Origin: Siderastrea siderea
Taxonomy: Eukaryota > Cnidaria > Anthozoa > Scleractinia > Rhizangiidae
Direction of reading: 5' to 3'
Assembly (NCBI GenBank): GCA_964030785.1
Contig: OZ034975.1
Coordinates: 2,509,701 to 2,573,700, forward strand
DNA: 64,000 nt
A program made the position numbers and the translations under genes. The notes beneath the pieces are model-generated. The model did not search any database. It was not told where the DNA came from and was given only the letters and a program-made list of their open reading frames with translations. Of this stretch, positions 56,845 to 62,971 are shown piece after piece; position 1 is the first letter of the stretch; each line of letters starts with the position of its first letter.

Positions 56845-57781
56845 CTCCACCAACGACACCGACTATGACCCCCACGACGATGACTCCACCAACGACTCCG
56901 ACTATGACCCCCACGACGACGACGACGACGACGACGAGTACGAACGGGCAGTCCTCAGGGCTAAACGAGCACGCAACATGGCCAAATGTGCACGGTACCG
57001 GGCCCAACACCCAGAGAAAGTGGCCGCCTCCAAAAAAAAGTACCGAGAAACACATCGAGAGTTCCTAACGGAGATCCAAAGGCTCTACCGGGAAAGGCAT
57101 CCAGACCGTGTGGTGGTGTCCGGCCAGTGTTACCGGGACAAACGTCGTAAACAGCTGGCGACGGCCCGCCAGCGCTACAAGGCAAGGTATCCAGAGCGCG
57201 TGGCTGAGACTGATAAGCGTTACCGGGAAAGGAATCGAGCCAAGCTGGCGGAGGCCCAAAGGCGCTACCGGGAAAGGAATCGAGCCCAGCTGGTGAAAGC
57301 CCAAAGGCGCTACCGGGAAAAGAATCTGGAACACCGCCTGGGGTATGAGCAACAATATCGGGAGACCCATCGAGAGGTGTTGAGGGAGAAAGAGAGGGGT
57401 CGTCGAGCCCGCCTGGTGGAGAAAAAGAGAACTCGAGAGAAAATGGAGGCTTTAGGACCTTTGACATTAACCATCCCCCTGACGGATTATTTGAAATCCA
57501 TTCCTGTGACGCAGGAATCTGTGGATACAAACGGACCGCCCACGGACTCTCATACTCTGTTTGATTTGGATTCGGGGGGCGTGCAAGTTGCGGACTCCTC
57601 TGATTGGGAGAATGTTTCGTATTTGCAGGAGTTATTGAAAGACATGTCACCCGATGATTGGCAGCAGGTCATGAACGATGTCGAGGATTTTGATGTGGAG
57701 GCATTGTTGCCCCCTGAAGACCTCGTTCATGACATGTCATCCGACGAGGGCGTGGATTTATTGTTTGATTTAATGTCTTAA
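56768..57781 (+). CDS. Repeat-rich basic protein with acidic C-terminal tail, putative transcription regulator
   Basis: Starting at ATG 56768, 337 residues; the frame is open further left to 56669 and could be entered by splicing. Aspartate-rich DDDSTNDTDYDPHDDD is duplicated near residues 22-57. Then nine exact 15-residue units follow, each starting YR/YK and of the form YREXNRXXLXXXQRR (DNA about 56996-57400), giving a highly basic helical array suited to nucleic acid binding. The tail contains EDFDVEALLPPED and VDLLFDLMS, alternating acidic and bulky hydrophobic residues like a transactivation domain. Role as a regulator is inference from this architecture and from the early-type TATA promoter. 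I know no named family for it. Confidence 0.65.
   Translation: MSRVRQFRSRRHRPPVSYHQSDDDDDSTNDTDYDPHDDDSTNDSDYDPHDDDDDDDEYERAVLRAKRARNMAKCARYRAQHPEKVAASKKKYRETHREFLTEIQRLYRERHPDRVVVSGQCYRDKRRKQLATARQRYKARYPERVAETDKRYRERNRAKLAEAQRRYRERNRAQLVKAQRRYREKNLEHRLGYEQQYRETHREVLREKERGRRARLVEKKRTREKMEALGPLTLTIPLTDYLKSIPVTQESVDTNGPPTDSHTLFDLDSGGVQVADSSDWENVSYLQELLKDMSPDDWQQVMNDVEDFDVEALLPPEDLVHDMSSDEGVDLLFDLMS
56996..57400 (+). repeat. Nine in-frame 45-bp coding repeats
   Basis: The tyrosine codons of successive units fall exactly 45 bases apart from 56996 to 57356. Units 6 and 7 (57221-57310) are nearly identical at the DNA level, while the outer units differ more, which suggests recent internal duplication. 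Confidence 0.85.
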
Positions 57782-58030
57782 CCCCCTCGTGTCCGTATTT
57801 GGCACAACATCCGTGTCAGTATTTGTGAGAGAACAAATGAACTTGACAACTCATCAATCAATCAAAATGACACAAGTGACATTGTTTTTATTTTATCTGG
57901 ATTGTCTACATCACAATGGGTTTTGTCTCGCCAATCCTGCTTGAGACTCAACACGAACTACAGAAGACTACCGAACTGCAGAATAACAATGTGACATTTT
58001 CATTTTTGACTCAACATGTTAATTAAATGT
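57782..58030. terminator. Convergent 3' ends of early and late transcription units
   Basis: The rightward ORF ends at 57781 and the leftward late cluster ends at 58031. On the minus strand AATAAA occurs near 57890-57884 (plus strand TTTATT), suitable as the late cluster's polyadenylation signal; on the plus strand ATTAAA occurs near 58022. No other feature is visible. Confidence 0.5.
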
Positions 58031-58387
58031 TTACAATTTCAAACGTTTCTTGGCTTGCATGATTTTCTTGACCACCCGTTCCGTCTTGTTTTTCTTGCCG
58101 GGTAATCGATCAATGGCTTGGATCATCTTGGTATCGGCTTTCCATTTATCTTGCAAATTCTTAGCACGGCTGTAATCAATGTCGTGTTGCTTAGCAATTT
58201 GGTCCAAACGATTGATCCCGGGATCCCCACGTTTCAGGCGTTTAGCCAAATGGGTGCCAGGTCCCATGTACTGATAGCCGGGCCAATGAAATTCCTTCCC
58301 CGTTTTCGCAATCCATTTTTGGACATCCAAGGCCCCTCCTCGTTGGGGGCGTTTCCGTTTGATACCCCTTCTCCTCTTAGCGGGCAT
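58031..58387 (-). CDS. Parvovirus-type phospholipase A2 domain protein
   Basis: 118 residues from ATG 58387. After a basic N terminus (MPAKRRRGIKRKRPQRGGAL) come YQYMGPGTHL, matching the calcium-binding loop YxGxG, and KQHDIDYSRAKN with the His-Asp catalytic pair at 68-69, as in the PLA2 domain of parvovirus VP1. In parvoviruses the domain breaches endosomal membranes during entry; a similar role here is inferred. PQRGG at 14-18 is a candidate site for the element's own protease, releasing the PLA2 body. It is the last gene of the leftward late cluster, three bases after the stop of the previous one. Confidence 0.8.
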   Translation of the reverse strand: MPAKRRRGIKRKRPQRGGALDVQKWIAKTGKEFHWPGYQYMGPGTHLAKRLKRGDPGINRLDQIAKQHDIDYSRAKNLQDKWKADTKMIQAIDRLPGKKNKTERVVKKIMQAKKRLKL

Positions 58388-58390
58388 GTT

Positions 58391-59056
58391 TTATTCACTG
58401 TCGTATTGCAAACGTCTCCGTCGGGGCTGTTTGGTTTTGGTCCAATCTTCCCAACCGGGTAAAGGTTTCAATCGTTGCACTTCCCGGGAGACGCCTTTGC
58501 CTTTGCCTTTGCCTTTGCCTTTGCCTTTCGCGGCACCACTTTCGGTTAAATGCTTTTCCCAAGCCTTGCGTCGTTCTCGGACGGTTTCTAAACGCGATCG
58601 GATATCCCCTCGACTGGTGGAAGGTCTCTCTTCTCCTCGACTGGTAGAAGGTCTCGGTTCTCTCGCGCCTTCCCTGGTAGCAGGGGTAATGGTGGGTTTG
58701 GGAGCCGACGGACCTCCTTTTATCATGCGCTTCAACCATTGTTCCACAGGTCCCGTCACCAAATCCCCGGCTTCTTCTTCTTCGCCTGGTGGACCACCCG
58801 GGGCACCCGGGGCACCAACCCCCACCCCGCCAGGAAATTGACGAATGCGTTTGGTTAACTTGATTAATTCTTGACTCAACGGTTTGGTTTGAGCATTGAC
58901 CAGGGCTGGAGGTAATTGGGGATTGGCTAATAACACATGTTTTCGGGCGGCGAGCGTTGCGGCTTTGTTCAACAAGGCATTTTCGGTGAGTTCTCCTTTG
59001 TAATATTGAATGAGTTGTTCCAAGTCCTTTTGGGGAATCATGTACACTTCGTCCAT
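58391..59056 (-). CDS. Putative virion protein with KG repeats, Polinton-type
   Basis: 221 residues from ATG 59056. The N-terminal third (VYMIPQKDLEQLIQYYKGEL and following helices to LTKRIRQF) looks like a structured domain I associate with Polinton late proteins. The middle is Gly/Pro-rich, with an IKGGP site that fits an adenain-like cleavage pattern, and RPSTSRG is repeated twice. Seven KG pairs follow near 174-187 and the tail is basic (PRRRRLQ). A structural or core role is inferred from its location between core-like genes and the PLA2 gene. It overlaps the start of the zinc-motif ORF by 19 bases. Confidence 0.65.
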   Translation of the reverse strand: MDEVYMIPQKDLEQLIQYYKGELTENALLNKAATLAARKHVLLANPQLPPALVNAQTKPLSQELIKLTKRIRQFPGGVGVGAPGAPGGPPGEEEEAGDLVTGPVEQWLKRMIKGGPSAPKPTITPATREGAREPRPSTSRGEERPSTSRGDIRSRLETVRERRKAWEKHLTESGAAKGKGKGKGKGKGVSREVQRLKPLPGWEDWTKTKQPRRRRLQYDSE

Positions 59057-59268
59057 GTTCGTTGACTACAGTCGGGGCAAAGTTCCCCGTCTTCCTGGTC
59101 ACGGCAACTCTTACAAAGACGGGCCCTCAAGATGTGTTGGTACTCTCGATACAACAGGTGATATTTATGCTTCCAATAATGACACTCGTCTTTCCACTTG
59201 TCGGTGGCCCGATTGGCCTCTTGTAATAGAGTCATCCACGTAGGGAGGGTTAACGAACACATTGACAT
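59038..59268 (-). CDS. Small CxxC/CxxC protein, late cluster
   Basis: 76 residues from ATG 59268; an upstream extension in the frame lacks ATG. A helical, Trp/Tyr-rich N-terminal half (DKWKDECHYWKHKYHLLYRE) leads to LCKSC-x7-CPDC, a probable zinc-binding pair near the C terminus. Its start overlaps the stop of the upstream ORF by 19 bases. No family is recognised. In context it belongs to the late transcription unit. Confidence 0.6.
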   Translation of the reverse strand: MSMCSLTLPTWMTLLQEANRATDKWKDECHYWKHKYHLLYREYQHILRARLCKSCRDQEDGELCPDCSQRTWTKCT

Positions 59269-59567
59269 AGCACCTCGTGAAGTCCTTGAAACAACCCGCT
59301 TCCTTTTTGTTGGACTAACCACGCCCGACGTTTTTTGACGGAATGTCGACGACGTCCCAAATCACGTAGTACCTTTTTATAGGGTTGAAGTTTAGCCAGC
59401 ATGGGTGGGGTAACGGGAATCTTGTTTTTTAAAAAGTTCAACACCAGTTCACTCACAGCATTGATTTGATCGGCATTGGCATGTTGTAACAATTCTTGAC
59501 GTTTGGAACCATTGGCTTCTTGTAACATGGACCGTAAAAACGGGAATTGACGTCGAAGACGTTGCAT
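59250..59567 (-). CDS. Conserved Polinton small late protein, core-like
   Basis: 105 residues from ATG 59567, three bases after the stop of the 54-residue ORF. The body has the pattern LLQHANADQINAVSELVLNF then NKIPVTPPMLAKLQPYKKVL, and a basic KKRRAWLVQQKGSG segment, as in a small helical protein I recall as recurrent beside Polinton capsid genes. That family usually ends with a hydrophobic tail after the QQ-G-G motif; here the end is short. A virion or core role is likely but unproven. Confidence 0.65.
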   Translation of the reverse strand: MQRLRRQFPFLRSMLQEANGSKRQELLQHANADQINAVSELVLNFLKNKIPVTPPMLAKLQPYKKVLRDLGRRRHSVKKRRAWLVQQKGSGLFQGLHEVLCQCVR

Positions 59568-59570
59568 CCT

Positions 59571-59735
59571 TTATCGGTGACGACGACGATACCGTTGATT
59601 GGCTTTTTGAATCGTGCGTTTTATACGTTTATCCGTTTCCAAGGCCGCGGCTTTCCCCAATCCTACCATGGCGGGGACCAATAGATTTAAAAAACCGCCT
59701 CGTTGACGACGGCGTCGTCTTCTCCTCCTCACCAT
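59571..59735 (-). CDS. 54-residue Arg-rich core-like peptide precursor
   Basis: ATG 59735 in CCATGG context, overlapping the previous gene's TGA (59731-59729). The product begins with eight arginines and QRGG, continues with a hydrophobic FLNLLVPAMVGLGKAAAL segment, and ends in RYRRRHR. This resembles adenovirus-type minor core proteins in design: a basic N terminus, a protease site and an amphipathic or hydrophobic peptide. If the protease cuts after RQRGG, a membrane-active peptide would be freed. Too small to be called by length; supported by its exact fit between neighbours. Confidence 0.6.
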   Translation of the reverse strand: MVRRRRRRRRQRGGFLNLLVPAMVGLGKAAALETDKRIKRTIQKANQRYRRRHR

Positions 59736-60058
59736 GGTCGACCCGTCAATAGACGTTGAAGGGCTTTGTCTTGTTTGATGAGGTCTTGCGTCTCTTTATA
59801 GCCTTGACGGGTATTGCGTTTGAAATCTTGCCACCAACCCCCACCTCGTTGTCGTCGGTAATGTTGTACATTATCGGTAATGCCTTTCAAGGCTTGACCG
59901 CCTAATTTGCCTAAAGCCAGTCCAAACCCAGGCGCTGGACCTGATAGAAACATACTCATGCCATGGGCAATTTTATCCACCAAACGGGGTTTGCGACGCA
60001 TTAAAGCCCCTCCTCGTTGTTTCCTTTTTCTGCGTCGTCGTCGTCGTTGGACGGCCAT
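59729..60058 (-). CDS. Basic core-like protein with two QRGG motifs
   Basis: 109 residues from ATG 60058. The N terminus is MAVQRRRRRRKRKQRGGALM, followed by a hydrophobic glycine-rich segment (SMFLSGPAPGFGLALGKLGG) and a second YRRQRGGGWWQ motif near 69. Basic-plus-hydrophobic composition and paired QRGG sites suggest a virion core or membrane-lytic precursor processed by the encoded protease. The start lies inside the preceding gene, overlapping by 58 bases, and the end overlaps the next ATG. Confidence 0.65.
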   Translation of the reverse strand: MAVQRRRRRRKRKQRGGALMRRKPRLVDKIAHGMSMFLSGPAPGFGLALGKLGGQALKGITDNVQHYRRQRGGGWWQDFKRNTRQGYKETQDLIKQDKALQRLLTGRPW

Positions 60059-60663
60059 GGTTCTAAGAGTGTGGGACTAGGAGGGAGCGGCTTTTTATGG
60101 ATCCAATAGTCTTTGGGTCTCAAGGAACGAGGACATCCATCTACATAGCACAGGGCTTCCAAGGGTTGGTACACAAAATGACCATGGTAATCTTGGACAC
60201 ATCGTTTGGGTAATGGAGGGGTGAAATCCACAATGGTATCATCCAAGGTTTGCATCTTGATTAAAAATCGTTCCAGATCCTCCAAGGGAATACCCCGCAC
60301 ATGGGTTTTCAATTCGGTCAAGGCTTTGGCATAGGTGGTAAACGCAAATCGACTCATGGTCACTTTAAATCGGTATTGTTTAAAATCATTCCATCCTTTG
60401 ACCACCGTGCCCACCGCCGCCAAACACGCTACCAATGTACTGTTTTCCAATAGCGGCCCGGCAATCATACCAGCGGCCATCAGGAGTAAGGCCAACCCAT
60501 TGAACAAGGCATTGATACACCTGTAATGATTCAACATTTTTCGATAACACCACCATTGTTGATGATAAAAAGCATACAAGGAATCCATGCGTTGTAATAA
60601 TTCCGGGGGGAAGGGAAGACCATGCTGTTTCGATCCATTCAATAACGACACGACGGTTTTCAT
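60001..60663 (-). CDS. Two-transmembrane protein, late cluster
   Basis: 220 residues from ATG 60663. Two adjacent hydrophobic helices (ALFNGLALLLMAAGMIAGPL near 52 and TLVACLAAVGTVV near 75) are followed by a long soluble helical part and a Pro/acidic tail (SNDDDDAEKGNNEEGL). There is no signal peptide. The hairpin layout would place both ends on one side of a membrane. Function not recognised. It sits between the polyglycine ORF (two bases away) and the basic core-like ORF, so a virion membrane or assembly role is possible. Confidence 0.65.
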   Translation of the reverse strand: MKTVVSLLNGSKQHGLPFPPELLQRMDSLYAFYHQQWWCYRKMLNHYRCINALFNGLALLLMAAGMIAGPLLENSTLVACLAAVGTVVKGWNDFKQYRFKVTMSRFAFTTYAKALTELKTHVRGIPLEDLERFLIKMQTLDDTIVDFTPPLPKRCVQDYHGHFVYQPLEALCYVDGCPRSLRPKDYWIHKKPLPPSPTLLEPWPSNDDDDAEKGNNEEGL

Positions 60664-60665
60664 CT

Positions 60666-61088
60666 TTACGGCGAAACACGGGACGACGAGGTTTGTACGC
60701 TCGGTGCTCCTCCTTGTTTATAACTGGTCACAATGCTATTGGTCATGGTGACATTAGCAATTTCACGTCCTTGGGCCAACTGTTCTTGATCTTGTAACAG
60801 CATACGTAAACGTCGTTGTAAATCCGCTTGACGCAAGGTACGAGGCTGTCTACCAGAACTCCCAGATGTCCAAGATCCTCGAGGGGTAGCTGGATTGGAG
60901 GCAGGTGTCAAAGGGGAAGTGGGGGTATTTCGTCGTCGTCCTCGTATTCGTCTCGGTCGTCGTCCACGACGACCCCCACCACCACCACCACCACCACCAC
61001 CACCACCACCACCACCACCACCACCACCACCAGCACCAGCACCACCAGCACCTCCACCACCACCACCACCACCACCACCACCAGCACC

Positions 61089-61119
<31 letters not shown>

Positions 61120-61580
61120 CCACCACGACCGCTTCCACCACCGCGTCCACCACCACGTCCACCACCACGTCCACCACGTCCACCACCACGCCCATTACCC
61201 CCAGCACCCGCTGCTGTTCGAGCAGCCGCTGCCAAGGGTACGCTTGGAGGAGTCGCAGGGGTTCGAGCACCAGAAGACAACGGGCTGGTCTGGGGGCTTT
61301 GGAATGATTGATTTCCTGGACTTCCTACCCCTGCTGGGGAAGAGGCCTGGGCAGGGGGCACACCATCTCTACCCGTAGGGGGGAGGGACTCCATAAACTC
61401 CCAGAGGGGATCAGGGTGCATTTCCTCCATGGCGGCGTCGAGAAGGCCTTGGTCTCCCGTGAAATACAAATCTTGCCAGGCGCTTGGGGACATTTGATTG
61501 CCGCTGGCCGCCCCCACCCCCGCCGGGGACACGGTATCGTACGATTGCGGAGGTTGACGGTCATCATCATCATCGGCCAT
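60666..61580 (-). CDS. Polyglycine/Arg late protein
   Basis: 304 residues from ATG 61580 in ACCATGG context; the frame extends a few codons upstream but only from TTG. Acidic start (MADDDDDRQPP), helical segment with WQDLYFTGDQGLLDAAMEEM, then Ser/Pro-rich, RGGRGGG repeats and a glycine run of tens of residues, followed by RRGRRPRRIRGRRR and a helical RLRMLLQDQEQLAQGRE. Near the C terminus is YKQGGAPS, another possible protease site. RGG-rich regions bind RNA or DNA. It could be a core or scaffolding protein. The (CCA/ACC)n tract on the plus strand is a microsatellite, so length will vary. Confidence 0.6.
60972..61199. repeat. CCA microsatellite encoding the glycine run
   Basis: An almost pure CCACCA tract on the plus strand, broken by CAGCAC and CGTCCA units. 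It keeps four frames open as Pro, His, Thr or Gly/Val homopolymers; only the minus-strand Gly frame is in a supported gene. Slippage-prone. Confidence 0.9.
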
Positions 61581-61620
61581 GGTTTGCTTTTCTCTTTTTA
61601 CCTGTTCCAAGGGGCTCCCT

Positions 61621-62274
61621 TTATAGCCGTTTTTGATAGGTGCGAGTCCATCCTTCGTCTTTTAACAGGTGACTCAACACCCGTTGTTGATCGGAGGAGG
61701 CGGGATGTAAATCCAAGACCAAATACCCATACGGTCGTGTGGTGGCTTGATGAAACGTCTCCAACGTGTCTTTCCAAGTGGTCGGAAACGATTGAAGCAT
61801 GACATTGCGTACCCCTAATTGATCTCGGGGGTTCTTGAACGCCACGATGTAATGGGCATTGCGGGATATACTTTTCGCATAGCGACCCACGGGAAACATG
61901 TCTTGGCACAAGTAGAGCACAGTCACCCCTTGATGATGCGAATGTTTGGTGAATAAATCCAACACGCGTTTATCGTGACTCCCTTCGTCCATTAAATCAT
62001 CCAAAACTAGGACCCCATGTCCTTCAGGGAACCATTGCACTAAGGCCTCATGATCGGGAATCCCTTCGTGAAATACCACCCCTTGATCTTGCATGCCTTG
62101 AAATCGATCTTGCCAGGCCCCATAACAATAATGCCTTTGGGTCGGTGGGGTGTCAAACAACTCGGGGTTGTCTACCAAGAGTTTTTCCGTAAACACAGTT
62201 TTACCACATCCCGAAGGACCCACCACCAAGATAGAGGAGGGGGTATGAAAACGAAACGGTTTCCCCGTTTGCAT
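61621..62274 (-). CDS. FtsK/HerA-type genome packaging ATPase
   Basis: 217 residues from ATG 62274. Walker A is VGPSGCGKT (residues 18-26), Walker B VLVLDDLMDE (88-97), and a third block TVLYLCQDMFP near 118 with SRNAHYIVAFKNPRD near 137, as in the A32-like packaging ATPases shared by Polintons, virophages and large DNA viruses. The size is usual for the Polinton version. Role: ATP-driven translocation of the genome into capsids. Next upstream on the same strand is the tRNA-like gene and then the protease. Confidence 0.9.
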   Translation of the reverse strand: MQTGKPFRFHTPSSILVVGPSGCGKTVFTEKLLVDNPELFDTPPTQRHYCYGAWQDRFQGMQDQGVVFHEGIPDHEALVQWFPEGHGVLVLDDLMDEGSHDKRVLDLFTKHSHHQGVTVLYLCQDMFPVGRYAKSISRNAHYIVAFKNPRDQLGVRNVMLQSFPTTWKDTLETFHQATTRPYGYLVLDLHPASSDQQRVLSHLLKDEGWTRTYQKRL

Positions 62275-62293
62275 GATGACGAACTACCCTTAG

Positions 62294-62303
62294 AAAAAAA
62301 AAA
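62294..62303 (-). terminator. T10 tract, RNA polymerase III terminator
   Basis: On the minus strand ten T residues begin 14 bases after the end of the tRNA-like gene, preceded by a short AAAAAGG/CCTTTTT hairpin. Four or more T residues suffice for Pol III termination. Confidence 0.75.
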
Positions 62304-62316
62304 GGCACCTTTTTAT

Positions 62317-62403
62317 TGGAATCGGTGGGACTCGAACCCACGCACGACCCTCCTCATGTATTCGAGGGGGATCCAAAGGCTCTACCCACTGAGCTACGAC
62401 TCC
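62317..62403 (-). tRNA. tRNA or tRNA-like Pol III gene inside the viral element
   Basis: The minus strand gives a 7-bp acceptor stem (GGAGTCG with CGATTCC, one G-T), TA, a D arm GCTC-AGTGGGTA-GAGC, and a T arm GTGGG-TTCGAGT-CCCAC. TAGCTCAGTGGG fits the A box and GGTTCGAGTCC the B box exactly. The 37-nt middle is longer than normal: it either folds as a type II tRNA with a weak TTTGG/TCGAA anticodon stem (loop ATCCCCC), or as one extended bulged hairpin GATCCCCCTC/GAGGAGGGTC. A confident anticodon cannot be assigned. It lies between the protease and ATPase genes and has its own T10 terminator. CCA is not encoded. Confidence 0.75.
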
Positions 62404-62431
62404 GACACCACTTTTTTCCAACAAATTTTAT

Positions 62432-62971
62432 TTAATGATTACATTGATGATACGGATGACAACACAGTTGATACCATCTGGCTTCTTGGCCTACAATCAA
62501 TTGTTGAAGGCGTTGACCGGCTTGATGGTCATTACTAACATAATCATGATCCGAAAACTCATTTAAAAACGCTTGCAAGGTTCGTCCACGGGCTTTGGCT
62601 TTCAAGTACAACAAGGCGTAATCACCACAACTCTTGCTTGTAATGGCTTGGAGGGACTTGCCATTGGTCACCACATACTTCCAATGTTGGACAATCCAAT
62701 CTCGTAACGGGGTAGCTTGCACGTACGTGTCCAATGGCAAAGCATAACTGTCCAGGACTTCACACACCTTTCCATCCGTCCACACCGCTAACCAATGTTG
62801 TCCGGGTTGATCGTGTGGGTCCGTATTCACAATGTACCCTTGGGGTTGGGTCTGGACAGGACTCTTGGGTAAACGATCACAGGCCACGGTTCCGTAAAAG
62901 ACCGGGTTCAATTGGGGGTCGTCGCGGGCTAAATAATCCAACTGCACATTATTCAAGGCCACATGTTCCAT
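62432..62971 (-). CDS. Adenain-like cysteine protease (capsid maturation)
   Basis: 179 residues from ATG 62971, which shares one base with the capsid stop (TGATG). FYGTVACDRLP near 25 matches the N-terminal block of Polinton/adenovirus proteases. The catalytic triad is GQHWLAVW (His59), EVLDSY (Glu71 or Asp74) and SKSCGDYALLYL (Cys115). These are Ulp1/C5-family cysteine proteases that cleave capsid and core precursors after Gly-Gly motifs. The neighbouring small basic proteins carry QRGG motifs that fit. Confidence 0.9.
   Translation of the reverse strand: MEHVALNNVQLDYLARDDPQLNPVFYGTVACDRLPKSPVQTQPQGYIVNTDPHDQPGQHWLAVWTDGKVCEVLDSYALPLDTYVQATPLRDWIVQHWKYVVTNGKSLQAITSKSCGDYALLYLKAKARGRTLQAFLNEFSDHDYVSNDHQAGQRLQQLIVGQEARWYQLCCHPYHQCNH

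Noticed and set aside
56961..57650. 229-codon minus frame opposite the early regulator
   Set aside because: It is the antisense shadow of the 15-residue repeats, rich in Pro and Ser, with no promoter or family support.
58395..59102. 235-codon minus frame overlapping the KG-repeat gene
   Set aside because: It is an alternative frame of the same DNA with no domain; the other frame starts with a proper ATG and abuts its neighbours.
60828..61378. Long plus-strand frames of polythreonine, polyproline or polyhistidine
   Set aside because: They are translations of the CCA microsatellite opposite the supported polyglycine gene and have no start context or domain.
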